This document shows positions 1 through 9,180 of a DNA stretch of 64,000 nucleotides, one piece after another. A model generated the notes under the pieces. The model did not search any database. It was given only the letters and a program-made list of their open reading frames with translations, and was not told where the DNA came from. Source of the stretch: DASUEB01 sp036275295 (GTDB lineage Bacteria > Bacteroidota > Bacteroidia > Flavobacteriales_D > Luteibaculaceae); NCBI GenBank assembly GCA_036275295.1, contig DASUEB010000183.1:1-64000 (forward strand), in the 5' to 3' direction. Every line of letters begins with the position of its first letter. Positions within the stretch are counted from its first letter, which is position 1. Both the position numbers and the translations under genes were made by a program.

Positions 1-1
1 G

Positions 2-310
2 GCCTCTTTTGGTATTATCGGGCTGCAAACGGCGTTCGCTGTGTTGAACACGCAACTGAAAAAACACTTGCCTACCGATAAAATTGTGGAGAAATTCACC
101 GCCGGACCTCGTCGAGTACTGGGTTTACCTGCCCAAACCATTGACGTTGGCGAAAAAGCCGTATTCACCATTTTCGATCCCGAGCGCAAATGGGTATTTA
201 CCCGAAAAACCAACCTTTCTAAATCGGCTAATTCTCCTTTCTTTGATCAGGAACTGATTGGGCAGCCCATTGCCGTAGTGAACAAAGGCGAGATTAAACG
301 GGTAAATTAA
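2..310 (+). CDS. pyrC: Dihydroorotase, C-terminal fragment
   Basis: The gene enters from outside the window; the reading frame is open from base 2 to the stop at 310, giving about 102 residues. Visible features typical of the end of a class I-type dihydroorotase are the opening FGIIGLQTAF segment, a proline-rich GLPAQTIDVGEKA stretch where the C-terminal beta-sandwich begins, an IFDPERKWVF strand, SKSANSPF, and the final LIGQPIAVVNKGEI strand pair. The family interconverts carbamoyl-aspartate and dihydroorotate in pyrimidine synthesis. The metal-binding N-terminal part is not in view, so it cannot be told whether this is an active enzyme or a PyrC-like pseudo-enzyme. It converges with the next gene across 77 bases. 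Confidence 0.8.
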   Translation, partial: ASFGIIGLQTAFAVLNTQLKKHLPTDKIVEKFTAGPRRVLGLPAQTIDVGEKAVFTIFDPERKWVFTRKTNLSKSANSPFFDQELIGQPIAVVNKGEIKRVN

Positions 311-387
311 ATCTAGCCTCGATCCAAGTTGACTTTCTTGAGATGGAAACGACCGACAACCCTGTGTTGACGGTACACTAACCGAGC

Positions 388-3096
388 TTATTTTACCACC
401 GTTTTGACTTGGTTACAGCGATTACAGCGCATGAGATACACTCCGCTTTCCCAATGTTGAGTATTAAGGGTGATCTGCGATCCTCGGTTGACCGCTTGTG
501 CAATGAATCGGCCAGAAACATCGGTCAATAACAAGGTTCCCGTACAATTGGGGTGCTGCATGTGAAGTTCACTGGCAAAAGGATTGGGCCAAATCCTCAT
601 CATAGACTTATGTTCAGGGTATTCAATAAAAGAAAGAGGATACGTATTTCTCCACCATGAAATTTGATCAACTGCTCCCCACACAAGTGTTTCTTCGATG
701 TTTTCTGGGTGCGAAGCAAAGTCATTTACCGTTATCCTGACATACAGGGAATCTGATTCCTCAAGGCTCGATGGCAAGGGTACCATAAGCTCCCGCCAGC
801 GGTCCCCACCGCGGTGGGTTTGGAAAACGGAGATAAAGTTTTCACCATCGACCGAGCAGCTCACTTCCATGGCATCGGAAGGGTCTAGGGCATGGTTACC
901 CAATTTTTGAAACCAGTAAGATAATCGGAGAAATCCCCCATATGCTTCCCTCCAGCCGACGGGTTGAATCTCAAGTCGATGAAACCCACTGTCGACGTCT
1001 AATTGGCTTGGGATAGCTGTCGCAGTGCCCACCGGACCCGTTTGAAACGCCACTGGATATAATTCTTCCTGAATCGAATAATAGGGTGCCAAAACTCGAA
1101 TTTGCCCTTGATGATTTACGAACCAACCCGAACATGGCTGAATGCTCCAACCCAAACCGGCAGCCGTTCCTTCACTTCGAAATGCACTGTGATAATCAAC
1201 CGAGTCGCTGTAGACGAGATCGAGAAGTCGATCAAAAAAAATCCCGCCGAGATCCATGGGATCGTGCTGAGATGAGGGGAACGTTTGCACAATAGCCCCA
1301 GATTCGAGGGTCAACAGTGCAAGAACCTCCACTGCATTCCCGGGAGGAAATGGAATACTGAGCAGGGTTGAGTTGATGCTGTTTACAGCCACGTGGTGAC
1401 TCAACTTGTAATGGGGCTCACCCGGAGTTCGGTAAGCCATTTGGAGGAACATACCTGAAGAATTGGAGCCCGGCATAGGATGGGATTCAGCTGTAATCTC
1501 ATGGGTTGTAGGGTCGCGCTTCCATGTCACTGTAATGGGAGATATGGGCTGCAAGTATATACCATGGCGCGCAAAAGCTTGCACCAACGCAGAATCGTGA
1601 GGTGTTCCGTTTTCCCATTGATCGTCGTTGTCGTCGGCGCGCAGCAAATCAAACAGAAATGTTCGGTACACCACTTCCTCTGAACCACTGGGCAACGCCG
1701 CTGCCAGTCGACTGGCTGCTTTGAATACCAATGCAGGCAGCAAAGCACTGTCGGTCTCAAAAGCCAGATAACTATCCCACAAGGCTCCAGCTAAGATCTG
1801 ACCGTCGGAATGGGCTTGACCGCTGAGTGCGCGGATGTGATAGGGAACCCCGTTGTAGCTTCGCATGGCCCGGGAGGAATCGGATGATAGATAGCCCTCT
1901 GCGAATTGTCCGTCGGGTTCATTAACCAAGGACCAAAAATCGGCCCATCCTTCGTTAAATGCAGGGTTTATTAGCGCTTGACCGCTGTTTTGGTAAAGCC
2001 TCGACAAGACGGAATGAGCGTATTCGTGCCAAATCACATCGGGCAGTTGGGCGAACGAAGGGCAATTGGCTGTGGTTGGGGCAAAATAAATGTCGTTGCC
2101 GTCGAAATACGCGTGGCACGACCCGGAGCTGGCTTCTAACACCACCTTTTGCTGCGGCATGACGAGTCCGTATTGCGCAAACTGTCGATGGGCCTGATAC
2201 AGTGTAGTAAAAACCTGAACCCCTTCACCGAAAGCAGGTGAATGAATGTCGATTTGCTGGGTGCTTGCATCTAAAGTAACCCACTCAGATAGTGGCGTTG
2301 ACCATTGCTGATCACGTGTGACCAAGGCATGTGGGCCCGCTAAACTAACCATTGCCAGTGCCGTTCCGGCAAAAGTGGGCACTTGCCAAATACCCATAGC
2401 ATCGGTTTGAAAAGGCAAGTTTAAGGCAAACACCTGGGCATTGGGCAGGGGAATCGATGCACCATCGCCCGCGCGCCGGGCTTTAATTTCAACGGGATTG
2501 CCACAGAACAGCACTTCAGATTGGCTGTAAACTACGGCCCCTGTTCGGGCGCTTATCCAGCGCACTGTCTGGTCTTCGGAAGCACTGCAGCGGAAAACGG
2601 GCTCTAAGCAAAGTCCGCTATCGTTGAGCACAGCCCAGCGGAATATCGACTCTGAACACTCCTGCTCGTATTTTTCTTTCCAAATAGAGGGGGTAGAAAT
2701 AGCTGGTAGGTGGTTGTTTGATACAGCCGGCACCTCGGCAATGGGTTTCAGGGGCGAGGAATAAGCCAACACTCGCCCATTCTGGTCTACACTGATGCGC
2801 AGAGGCATATTGACGAGGATCTGCCCCTCTACGGCTAAATGAACCCAGATTTCCGATGATTCGCGCCTGGATTGCAGCGTTACTTCTTTGGGTAGATATG
2901 CAGAGATCTGGGCAAGAGCTTCATCAACCGAAATAGGCGGCGAAGGCATCGTCCAGTTCAATAGCGATTGAGCTTGTCCGACAGCCCGCGTACTTGCCAA
3001 CGCAGCGAACGCAAGTGCAACGAATGAAAGGAACCGAAAGATTCGGATCGATGCCCCATGCCGACTTGCAACGCAGTACTTTTTGAAAGAGGCCAT
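388..3096 (-). CDS. Secreted M36-like zinc metallopeptidase with T9SS sorting domain
   Basis: About 902 residues from the ATG at 3096; a TTG at 3123 would add nine residues ahead of an already complete signal peptide, so the ATG is preferred. After the hydrophobic segment ending in AVGQAQ, residues about 50-115 resemble an FTP-type propeptide, the inhibitory prodomain of fungalysins and thermolysins. The catalytic core has WHEYAHSVLSRL (HExxH at 357-361) and NEGWADFW with the third zinc ligand Glu near 382, the arrangement of M36 fungalysins. A beta-rich region follows, then a type A T9SS C-terminal domain (IWPNPFASEL start, ending GVYLMRCNRCNQVKTVVK). Inferred to be exported through the outer membrane as an extracellular or surface protease. 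Substrate unknown. Confidence 0.8.
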   Translation of the reverse strand: MASFKKYCVASRHGASIRIFRFLSFVALAFAALASTRAVGQAQSLLNWTMPSPPISVDEALAQISAYLPKEVTLQSRRESSEIWVHLAVEGQILVNMPLRISVDQNGRVLAYSSPLKPIAEVPAVSNNHLPAISTPSIWKEKYEQECSESIFRWAVLNDSGLCLEPVFRCSASEDQTVRWISARTGAVVYSQSEVLFCGNPVEIKARRAGDGASIPLPNAQVFALNLPFQTDAMGIWQVPTFAGTALAMVSLAGPHALVTRDQQWSTPLSEWVTLDASTQQIDIHSPAFGEGVQVFTTLYQAHRQFAQYGLVMPQQKVVLEASSGSCHAYFDGNDIYFAPTTANCPSFAQLPDVIWHEYAHSVLSRLYQNSGQALINPAFNEGWADFWSLVNEPDGQFAEGYLSSDSSRAMRSYNGVPYHIRALSGQAHSDGQILAGALWDSYLAFETDSALLPALVFKAASRLAAALPSGSEEVVYRTFLFDLLRADDNDDQWENGTPHDSALVQAFARHGIYLQPISPITVTWKRDPTTHEITAESHPMPGSNSSGMFLQMAYRTPGEPHYKLSHHVAVNSINSTLLSIPFPPGNAVEVLALLTLESGAIVQTFPSSQHDPMDLGGIFFDRLLDLVYSDSVDYHSAFRSEGTAAGLGWSIQPCSGWFVNHQGQIRVLAPYYSIQEELYPVAFQTGPVGTATAIPSQLDVDSGFHRLEIQPVGWREAYGGFLRLSYWFQKLGNHALDPSDAMEVSCSVDGENFISVFQTHRGGDRWRELMVPLPSSLEESDSLYVRITVNDFASHPENIEETLVWGAVDQISWWRNTYPLSFIEYPEHKSMMRIWPNPFASELHMQHPNCTGTLLLTDVSGRFIAQAVNRGSQITLNTQHWESGVYLMRCNRCNQVKTVVK

Positions 3097-3264
3097 AATG
3101 CACGAGTTAATCCAATCTGACAATCGTTTGATGCGCTCCTTGCATGAGCCGATGAACGATTAGCCCCGTCATACATGGAGTTACATCTGCAAGATAGATA
3201 CATGCAGTCGGTGCCGACCAACCCATTCGATCAACGAAAAGAAGAAAACTATCAACGACCCTTG

Positions 3265-4029
3265 TTAGACGTTGATTTCCAGTCCGTCGAATGCGAGGTG
3301 AACGCCTTGGGGCAATTCCCTTTCAACCTCGCTATGGGTTCCAAGTAAATGACTGATATGAGTGAGATACGTGCGTTTGGCGCCCGATGTTAGAGCCAAG
3401 TCGATCGCCTGATCAAGCGAGAAATGAGAATGGTGGGGCGTTCTCCTCAAAGCGTTAACAATCAGCACATCGGGTTTTTGAAGGTAAGGCCAACTTTCCT
3501 CGGGGATTGCATTGGCATCGGTGATGTAAACGGCCCTGCCGAAGGAGAATCCAAAAACCGGAAGTTTCCCGTGCATGACCTCAAATGGGGTAATGGATAA
3601 ATCACCCATGGCAATGGCCTGGTGATTTTGGAGAGGTTTAAAGATCAGCTGAGGGGCACCGGGATACGGATCTTCTGAGAAGGCGTAGGAAAATTCTTGC
3701 CGCAGCGCTTTTTCCACTTGAACCGAGCAATACAGGGGCATGGCTCGCTTGTGTTTGAAATTAAACGCGCGCACATCATCGAGTCCGGCCACGTGATCCT
3801 TGTGCTCGTGGGTAAAAAAAACGGCATCGAGATCCGATACCCGCGCTGAAAGCATTTGTTGTCGAAAATCGGGACCCGTATCCACCACTACCCTCGCCGC
3901 ATTACCCTCTACCAGAATTGAACTCCTAAGTCGCTTATCCCTTGAGTCAGCAGAAATACAGACCTCACAATTACAAGCAATTACAGGCACCCCTTGGGAG
4001 GTACCGGTTCCGGTGAATACGATTTTCAT
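3265..4029 (-). CDS. Metallo-beta-lactamase-fold hydrolase, PhnP/phosphoribosyl cyclic phosphodiesterase-like
   Basis: 254 residues, full length for the family. The N-terminus MKIVFTGTGTSQGVPV is followed by a CNCEVC cluster, DTGPDF, and the zinc-binding THEHKDHVAGLDD (His74, His76, Asp78, His79). Further ligands are likely in EVMHG, YITDAN and the late THISH. The N-terminal cysteine cluster and HEHKDHVAGLDD are shared with PhnP-like cyclic phosphodiesterases and related tRNase Z-fold hydrolases, so a phosphodiester substrate is likely, but the exact one cannot be read from sequence. Divergent from the 4125 gene, from whose coding start it lies 95 bases away. Confidence 0.8.
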   Translation of the reverse strand: MKIVFTGTGTSQGVPVIACNCEVCISADSRDKRLRSSILVEGNAARVVVDTGPDFRQQMLSARVSDLDAVFFTHEHKDHVAGLDDVRAFNFKHKRAMPLYCSVQVEKALRQEFSYAFSEDPYPGAPQLIFKPLQNHQAIAMGDLSITPFEVMHGKLPVFGFSFGRAVYITDANAIPEESWPYLQKPDVLIVNALRRTPHHSHFSLDQAIDLALTSGAKRTYLTHISHLLGTHSEVERELPQGVHLAFDGLEINV

Positions 4030-4099
4030 TATAAATGTTAAAACGTCAAATGATGAAGATAAAAATCAAATTTACCCCGTATATTTCAATTAATGGGTT

Positions 4100-4107
4100 T
4101 AACTTTG
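4100..4107 (+). promoter_or_regulatory. Bacteroidota -7 promoter box for the 4125 gene
   Basis: TAACTTTG matches TAnnTTTG exactly and lies 17 bases before the ATG at 4125. No convincing -33 TTG is seen. Because the box is inside the longer reading frame that opens at 4035, the upstream start codons would not be on the mRNA. Confidence 0.6.
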
Positions 4108-4124
4108 CAAGGCCTTTACATTCT

Positions 4125-5576
4125 ATGCAAACTGAGAACAACAGAGTAATTCTATCCTCCTCCCAGAAAGCGCTCAAGGTAAACTTGGATCCGGACCTCT
4201 ACGGAACATTCGCTGAAATTGGAGCTGGTCAGGAGGTGGTACGCCACTTCTTTAGGGTTGGAGGAGCTTCTGGAACCATAGCCAAGGCCATGTCGGCATA
4301 CGACAAGGACTTTTCCGATGCTATCTACGGAAAAGAAGACAAGAACCGATACGTCTGCGAGTCGAGATTGCGCAAGATGGTAAGCCACGAATACGGTCTG
4401 ATTACCGAGCGTTTAAATCGCGAGAAACACCCCACCAAAAAGTTTTTCACCTTTGCCAATACGGTGACTACCATTGATTACGCTAAGTTGAATCAAGGTC
4501 ATGGATGGCTCGGTATGCGTTTCCAGCGCCACATCAACGAAGCGCCTTCCGACGTTATCTTGCACGTTCGGTTACTAGACAACGAGGCCTCTGTTCAACA
4601 AGAGAAATTGGGTGATTTGGGGGTAAACCTCATTTACGGTTGTTTTTACCTACATGACAACCCAAAAGAACTACTCAAGTCGCTGTACGACAATTTGAGT
4701 CGCGACCATATCGAAATTGACATGATCAATTTCGAAGGGCCGGCATTCAAAAAAGTAGACAACCGATTGATGAGTTTGCAACTGGTTCGGAACAACATGA
4801 CGGATGCCGTGATGTTTGGCCCCGACGGAAATAACTTGCAAGCCTCTGACATCCTGTACAAGAAGAATATCCTCGCCATTAGAGGAAGTTTCCGTCCCGT
4901 TACCAATGTTCATATCGACATGGTGATGAACGGATATTCTAAGTTCATTTCTGATTCAAAAGTCAATCAAGACAACATTCTGGTGTTGTTTGAAATAACC
5001 CTCTCCAACCTCAAGGCCGAGGGTGAAATTGACGAACAAGACTTCTTGGATCGGGCTGACATCCTTTGCTCGCTGGGGCAAACGGTGTTGATCTCAAACT
5101 ACAGCGAGTATTACAAACTCATTAACTACTTCTCTCAGTTTACAAAGAATCGGATGGCGCTCATTGTGGGCGTGAACAGCTTGCTTGAGATTTTCAACGA
5201 GAAGTACTACCGCAATCTTAAAGGCGGCATGTTGGAGGCATTTGGTATTCTGTACAACAACGATTTGAAAATCCTGTTGTACCCCACCTACAACGAGGAT
5301 AATACGGAAGTGCTTAATTCAGGCAATGCTCCGATACATCCCCGAGTGCGTCCGTTATACGACTATATGCTCTTTAATCGGCGAATTCTCGACCTCAACG
5401 AATTTGATCCCAATGTATTGGCCATTCAATCGAAGGAGGTACTCCGCAAAATTCGCGACGGAGAGGATGGCTGGGAAGAGATGGTTCCGGGCTATGTGGA
5501 TAATATCATCAAGGAAAACCACCTTTTCGGATATCGCTCAAAGACGGCATCGAAGGATCTTATTGGACATGGTTAA
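4125..5576 (+). CDS. Conserved protein of unknown function (~483 aa)
   Basis: 483 residues from the ATG at 4125. The frame opens at 4035, but the first 30 residues look unlike a protein N-terminus, and a -7 promoter box sits at 4100-4107 inside them. The sequence near the start, ALKVNLDPDLYGTFAEIGAG, followed by QEVVRHFFRVGG, then MSAYDKDFSDAIYG, HGWLGMRFQ, HVRLLDNE, NLIYG, EIDMINFEGPAF, DNRLMSLQLV, RGSFRPVTNVH and the late LISNYSEYY, matches a widespread family I know only as conserved hypothetical (sometimes mislabelled TonB receptor or nucleotide adenylyltransferase). No signal peptide, membrane segment or known catalytic motif is apparent, so a cytoplasmic soluble protein is likely. Single-gene unit, divergent from the MBL-fold hydrolase. 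Confidence 0.75.
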   Translation: MQTENNRVILSSSQKALKVNLDPDLYGTFAEIGAGQEVVRHFFRVGGASGTIAKAMSAYDKDFSDAIYGKEDKNRYVCESRLRKMVSHEYGLITERLNREKHPTKKFFTFANTVTTIDYAKLNQGHGWLGMRFQRHINEAPSDVILHVRLLDNEASVQQEKLGDLGVNLIYGCFYLHDNPKELLKSLYDNLSRDHIEIDMINFEGPAFKKVDNRLMSLQLVRNNMTDAVMFGPDGNNLQASDILYKKNILAIRGSFRPVTNVHIDMVMNGYSKFISDSKVNQDNILVLFEITLSNLKAEGEIDEQDFLDRADILCSLGQTVLISNYSEYYKLINYFSQFTKNRMALIVGVNSLLEIFNEKYYRNLKGGMLEAFGILYNNDLKILLYPTYNEDNTEVLNSGNAPIHPRVRPLYDYMLFNRRILDLNEFDPNVLAIQSKEVLRKIRDGEDGWEEMVPGYVDNIIKENHLFGYRSKTASKDLIGHG

Positions 5577-5627
5577 CACGGATTTGGGTCGCTGTTGAAG
5601 TGACAACCTTTACCTACCCCATTTGCC

Positions 5628-6614
5628 TTATTTCAGGATAAAACCCAGGCCCCACGTTAACCACAGAGCCGTTTTTCCGGTTTCTATATTGTTTATTACT
5701 CCCGCATTGTATTCAAAAAAGAAACGATCGTATGAGACTCCTTTAACACCGAGTTCGTAGCGAAGAGCCTTTGCAAACTCTGCCTGCAACGGATTCATCA
5801 AGGTCGTTGACACGTAAAAGCCGCTGTATCTAAAGGTGGTCTGGCGGTTAGCCTTCCTAAAACCATCGAGCCAATAGTATTTTAAAGCCAGTTCAGCATA
5901 GGGAGCAATTCTCAGGACCAATCTATCCTCTCTTATATTGTTTAACACCGATGAAAAGCGCGGACTAAGCGTCAGTGAGTTGCTCAGTCCTAACTCTGCA
6001 CCTATGTAAGAGTAGAAAGGAATAATTCCTGTAAAGTTCAGACCCAGATTTGGATTAAAAAAAGGCTTTGCATGCTTATTCAGTTGCGAGAAACTTTTGC
6101 TTTCTGGGGCAATCCGCTTAAACTCGTTGTACGCTGCGATGAAACGAACCAAGGAGTCGGCGTTAAAACCGGGTTTTGTTGTAAGTGCCTTAAAATTAGG
6201 CGCATCATCAACGTAAAACCGCAACTGATTGGCCAAAAACATCTCATTTTCCTTTGTGAATAAGAAACGCTTTTCAGTGCGGTACACTTGGACCTCGCCA
6301 TCGGCTACCATCGATCTGACCAATCGGCCTCGGGTTTGGTGTTTGTCGCTGCCTTGTATAGGCTTCTTGGTATAGGTTTCTCCCTGCACCTGAATACGCT
6401 GGATGTCCTTGCGTTTGATGGGGATCAAACCGTTCTCGGTGTTGACGAAGATCTTGCGAGCGCGATAGAAATTAACTTTTTTAACCGACCCGACTACTAC
6501 AGATTGATTGCGGTGCACAATGGTATCTGAATAGTCATGATGCTGTCCGTATACCGCCATTTGTCCAGCGACGACGGCAAACAAAACCACGCTTAACCGA
6601 GGGTGTAACCACAT
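5628..6614 (-). CDS. Exported protein of unknown function, possible outer-membrane barrel
   Basis: 328 residues with an N-terminal signal peptide (MWLHPRLSVVLFAVVAGQMAVYGQ). Residues about 25-100 form a basic, beta-rich segment (SVVVGSVKKVNFYRARKIFV, GLIPIKRKDIQRIQV) that may sense or bind a ligand. The C-terminal 150 residues alternate aromatic and polar residues in strands separated by turns (NPNLGLNFTGIIPFYSYIGA, RYELGVKGVSYDRFFFEYN, LWLTWGLGFILK), as in small outer-membrane barrels. It is the last gene of a glmM - cysteine desulfurase - this gene unit, 13 bases after the desulfurase stop. I recognise no family; the barrel is an inference. Confidence 0.65.
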   Translation of the reverse strand: MWLHPRLSVVLFAVVAGQMAVYGQHHDYSDTIVHRNQSVVVGSVKKVNFYRARKIFVNTENGLIPIKRKDIQRIQVQGETYTKKPIQGSDKHQTRGRLVRSMVADGEVQVYRTEKRFLFTKENEMFLANQLRFYVDDAPNFKALTTKPGFNADSLVRFIAAYNEFKRIAPESKSFSQLNKHAKPFFNPNLGLNFTGIIPFYSYIGAELGLSNSLTLSPRFSSVLNNIREDRLVLRIAPYAELALKYYWLDGFRKANRQTTFRYSGFYVSTTLMNPLQAEFAKALRYELGVKGVSYDRFFFEYNAGVINNIETGKTALWLTWGLGFILK

Positions 6615-6627
6615 GGTTCCAGATCAT

Positions 6628-7764
6628 TTAAAGTGCCGACACGGGCGCTCCAACCAGCTCCTTCAGCACCTCAACTACATGATTCAGTTCATCGACGGTG
6701 GTGTACTTCGAGAAGGAAAAGCGCACATTGGGGCCGTCGTTTTTCTTTTCCATGGCAGCGAGTACATGTGAGCCTTTCGAGCTACCCGAACTGCAGGCGC
6801 TTCCTCCACTACAGGCAATTCCTTTGAGATCGAGCTGAAAGAGGAGCATTTCGCTGTTCGGAAAATGAGGGAAGTTGACGTTCAGAACCGTGTACAATCC
6901 GTCCTCAGCACAGTTGAATGCCACCTGAGGAATGGCTTCGATGAGGGCGTTTCGGAAATGTGAGCGCATATGGGTAATGTGCTGTTGATGAGCTTCTAAA
7001 TCGGCATAGGCCAACTCAAGCGCCTTTCCGAGGCCAACAATGCCGGCAACATTCTCTGTACCACCCCGTTTGTCACGCTCTTGCGAGCCGCCCGTGATAA
7101 AGGGGCTGAAAGGTGTTCCTTTGCGCACGTACAAAAAACCAACGCCCTTAGGACCGTGGAATTTGTGTGCTGCACAGGTGATGAAATCCACTGGAATATC
7201 TTGTAAATCAATGTGATAGTGACCCACTGTTTGAACGGTATCCGAATGAAGCAACGCACCGTATTCCTTGCATAACAGTGCTACCTCCTTAAGCGGTAAC
7301 AAACGACCAATTTCGTTGTTGGCGTGCATCAGCGAAACAATGGCCTTGCCGTCTAGGGCGAGCAGCTCGCGCAAGTGCCCGAGGTCGATACTCCCATTGG
7401 GGAGTACGCGCACCCAATCGACGTTCACATTCCATCGCTTGGCCAGCAGTTCTGCGGTGTGGCTAACGGCGTGGTGTTCGATAGACGAGGTAATGATGCG
7501 TTTTACGCCCGAGTCGACAATAGCGCTAAACAGGGCCATGTTATCGGCCTCTGTACCCCCACTGGTAAAAACAATTTCACCTGTGGAGCAGTGAAAGAGT
7601 TGCGCAATTTCCTTGCGCACCTTTTCAATGGCCGCCTTGGGGGTTCGGCCAAAGCTGTGTGTGGAAGACGGATTGCCGAAGAAATCGGTAAGGTATGGAA
7701 GCATAGCCTCCACCACGGCCGGATCAATGGGTGTTGTGGCTGCGTTGTCGAGGTATACTTTCAT
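6628..7764 (-). CDS. Cysteine desulfurase (NifS/IscS family)
   Basis: 378 residues, normal length. Fold-type I PLP enzyme that transfers sulfur from cysteine to its active-site cysteine, for Fe-S clusters, thiamine or tRNA thiolation. Visible: YLDNAATTPID at the N-terminus, TSGGTEADN, HANNEIG, the PLP lysine in CAAHKFHGPKG (Lys201), GGTENVAGIVG, and the catalytic cysteine in GGSACSSGSSKGSH (Cys324). Its start overlaps the stop of the upstream glmM by four bases (ATGA), indicating translational coupling. No IscU or SufE partner is nearby, so the acceptor is unknown. IscS- or NifS-type assignment is not attempted beyond family level. Confidence 0.93.
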   Translation of the reverse strand: MKVYLDNAATTPIDPAVVEAMLPYLTDFFGNPSSTHSFGRTPKAAIEKVRKEIAQLFHCSTGEIVFTSGGTEADNMALFSAIVDSGVKRIITSSIEHHAVSHTAELLAKRWNVNVDWVRVLPNGSIDLGHLRELLALDGKAIVSLMHANNEIGRLLPLKEVALLCKEYGALLHSDTVQTVGHYHIDLQDIPVDFITCAAHKFHGPKGVGFLYVRKGTPFSPFITGGSQERDKRGGTENVAGIVGLGKALELAYADLEAHQQHITHMRSHFRNALIEAIPQVAFNCAEDGLYTVLNVNFPHFPNSEMLLFQLDLKGIACSGGSACSSGSSKGSHVLAAMEKKNDGPNVRFSFSKYTTVDELNHVVEVLKELVGAPVSAL

Positions 7765-9152
7765 GACAGACTTAATTTTTGGATCGCTTCCAGCACCTCA
7801 TCGGCCAGCGCATCGGCGCGCTCTGTGGACGGGGCTTCGCTGTAAACGCGAATGATGGGTTCGGTATTTGATTTGCGCAGGTGCACCCAACCGTCGCTGA
7901 AATCAATCTTCACGCCATCGATTGTATTGATTTCTTCGCTTGCATAGGTCTTGGCAACCTCACTGAGCAGTGCATCGACATCGAGGTCGGGCGATAGATC
8001 AATCTTTTTCTTGGCCATGAAATACGTCGGTAATTGGGATCTTAGTTGGGTGAGCGACTGTTTGCGTTCGGCTGCGTAGCTCAGGAACAAGGCCAGTCCC
8101 ATCAGCGCATCTCTGCCATAGTGCAAAGGCGGATAGATGATACCACCGTTTCCTTCACCCCCAATAACGGCTTGGGTTGATTTCATGAGTTCAACCACAT
8201 TGACCTCGCCCACGGCTGAAGCGGCGTAGTGACCACCGTGATGGCGGGTTACGTCGCGCAGCGCTCTGCTGGAGCTCAGGTTGCTAACGGTATTGCCTTT
8301 GCGGTGCGTCAACACGTAATCGGCCACGGCTACCAGGGTGTATTCCTCGCCAAACATCGAGCCATCCTCACTGATAAAAGCAAGGCGATCGACATCAGGA
8401 TCGACTACGATGCCCATATGAGCCTTACTTTGGATTACGGCTGAGCTGGTTTCTTTGAGATGCTCGGCCAATGGCTCCGGATTGTGGGCAAAACGACCAT
8501 GCGGTTCCCCGTTCAGCACTTCAATTTGAGTAACTCCTAATTTTTTCAGTAAAGCCGGAACGGCAATGGCACCGCTGGAATTGATACCATCGACTACGAT
8601 ATGAAATTGAGCGTTTTTAATGGCCTCAACGTTGACTAGCTCATCGGCGCAAATCAAATCGAGGTGTTTATCCAAAAACTGAGCATCGGTAACAACGGTA
8701 CCCAGGTCATCGATCGAGGCAAAGTGGATTTCTCGGCGCGCGGCGATATCGAGCAGGGCCTGCCCTTCGGCGGCAGATATAAATTCTCCTTTTTCGTTGA
8801 GCAATTTGAGTGCATTCCACTGCGCTGGGTTGTGACTGGCTGTGAGAATGATCCCTCCGTGAGCCTTGTACTGATCTACGGCAACCTCAACCGTTGGCGT
8901 GGTGCTCAGTTGAAGATTGATCACATTCACGCCCATTCCTTGCAGGGTTGCGACCACGAGCTGTTCGATAAGGGCCCCGCTAATGCGGGCATCACGACCA
9001 ACGACGAGCGTTATTTTTTGTCCTGAGAATACGGATTTTCGCTGCTGAGCGAACGCGGCAGTGTAAGTAACCACGTCGATAGGGGTAAGAGCCTCATTTG
9101 GCCTTCCGCCAATGGTACCTCTGATGCCAGAGATCGATTTGATAAGCGTCAC
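7761..9152 (-). CDS. glmM: Phosphoglucosamine mutase / phosphohexomutase
   Basis: 463 residues from a GTG at 9152. An in-frame GTG at 9173 exists, but its first base is the last base of the TAATTTTG -7 box, so it should not be transcribed; starting at 9152 gives the customary VTLIKSISGIRGTIGG opening. All four phosphohexomutase motifs are present: the phosphoserine loop GIILTASHNPAQWNALK (Ser about 106), the metal loop DPDVDRLAF, the sugar-recognition loop GGEGNGGIIYPPLHYGRD, and the phosphate-binding loop RKSNTEPIIRVYSEA. Converts glucosamine-6-phosphate to glucosamine-1-phosphate for peptidoglycan; phosphomannomutase activity cannot be excluded from sequence. First gene of a three-gene operon. 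Confidence 0.88.
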   Translation of the reverse strand: MTLIKSISGIRGTIGGRPNEALTPIDVVTYTAAFAQQRKSVFSGQKITLVVGRDARISGALIEQLVVATLQGMGVNVINLQLSTTPTVEVAVDQYKAHGGIILTASHNPAQWNALKLLNEKGEFISAAEGQALLDIAARREIHFASIDDLGTVVTDAQFLDKHLDLICADELVNVEAIKNAQFHIVVDGINSSGAIAVPALLKKLGVTQIEVLNGEPHGRFAHNPEPLAEHLKETSSAVIQSKAHMGIVVDPDVDRLAFISEDGSMFGEEYTLVAVADYVLTHRKGNTVSNLSSSRALRDVTRHHGGHYAASAVGEVNVVELMKSTQAVIGGEGNGGIIYPPLHYGRDALMGLALFLSYAAERKQSLTQLRSQLPTYFMAKKKIDLSPDLDVDALLSEVAKTYASEEINTIDGVKIDFSDGWVHLRKSNTEPIIRVYSEAPSTERADALADEVLEAIQKLSLS

Positions 9153-9172
9153 GCGTGCTTGGTTTAATTCCA

Positions 9173-9180
9173 CAAAATTA
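9173..9180 (-). promoter_or_regulatory. glmM: Bacteroidota -7 box for glmM operon
   Basis: On the minus strand TAATTTTG matches TAnnTTTG exactly, 20 bases before the GTG at 9152. No good -33 TTG is seen. It overlaps the alternative GTG start at 9173 and so argues against it. Confidence 0.5.

Noticed and set aside
7375..7845. A 156-codon frame opposite the cysteine desulfurase gene
   Set aside because: It is antisense to a well-supported NifS-family gene, and its translation resembles no protein family.
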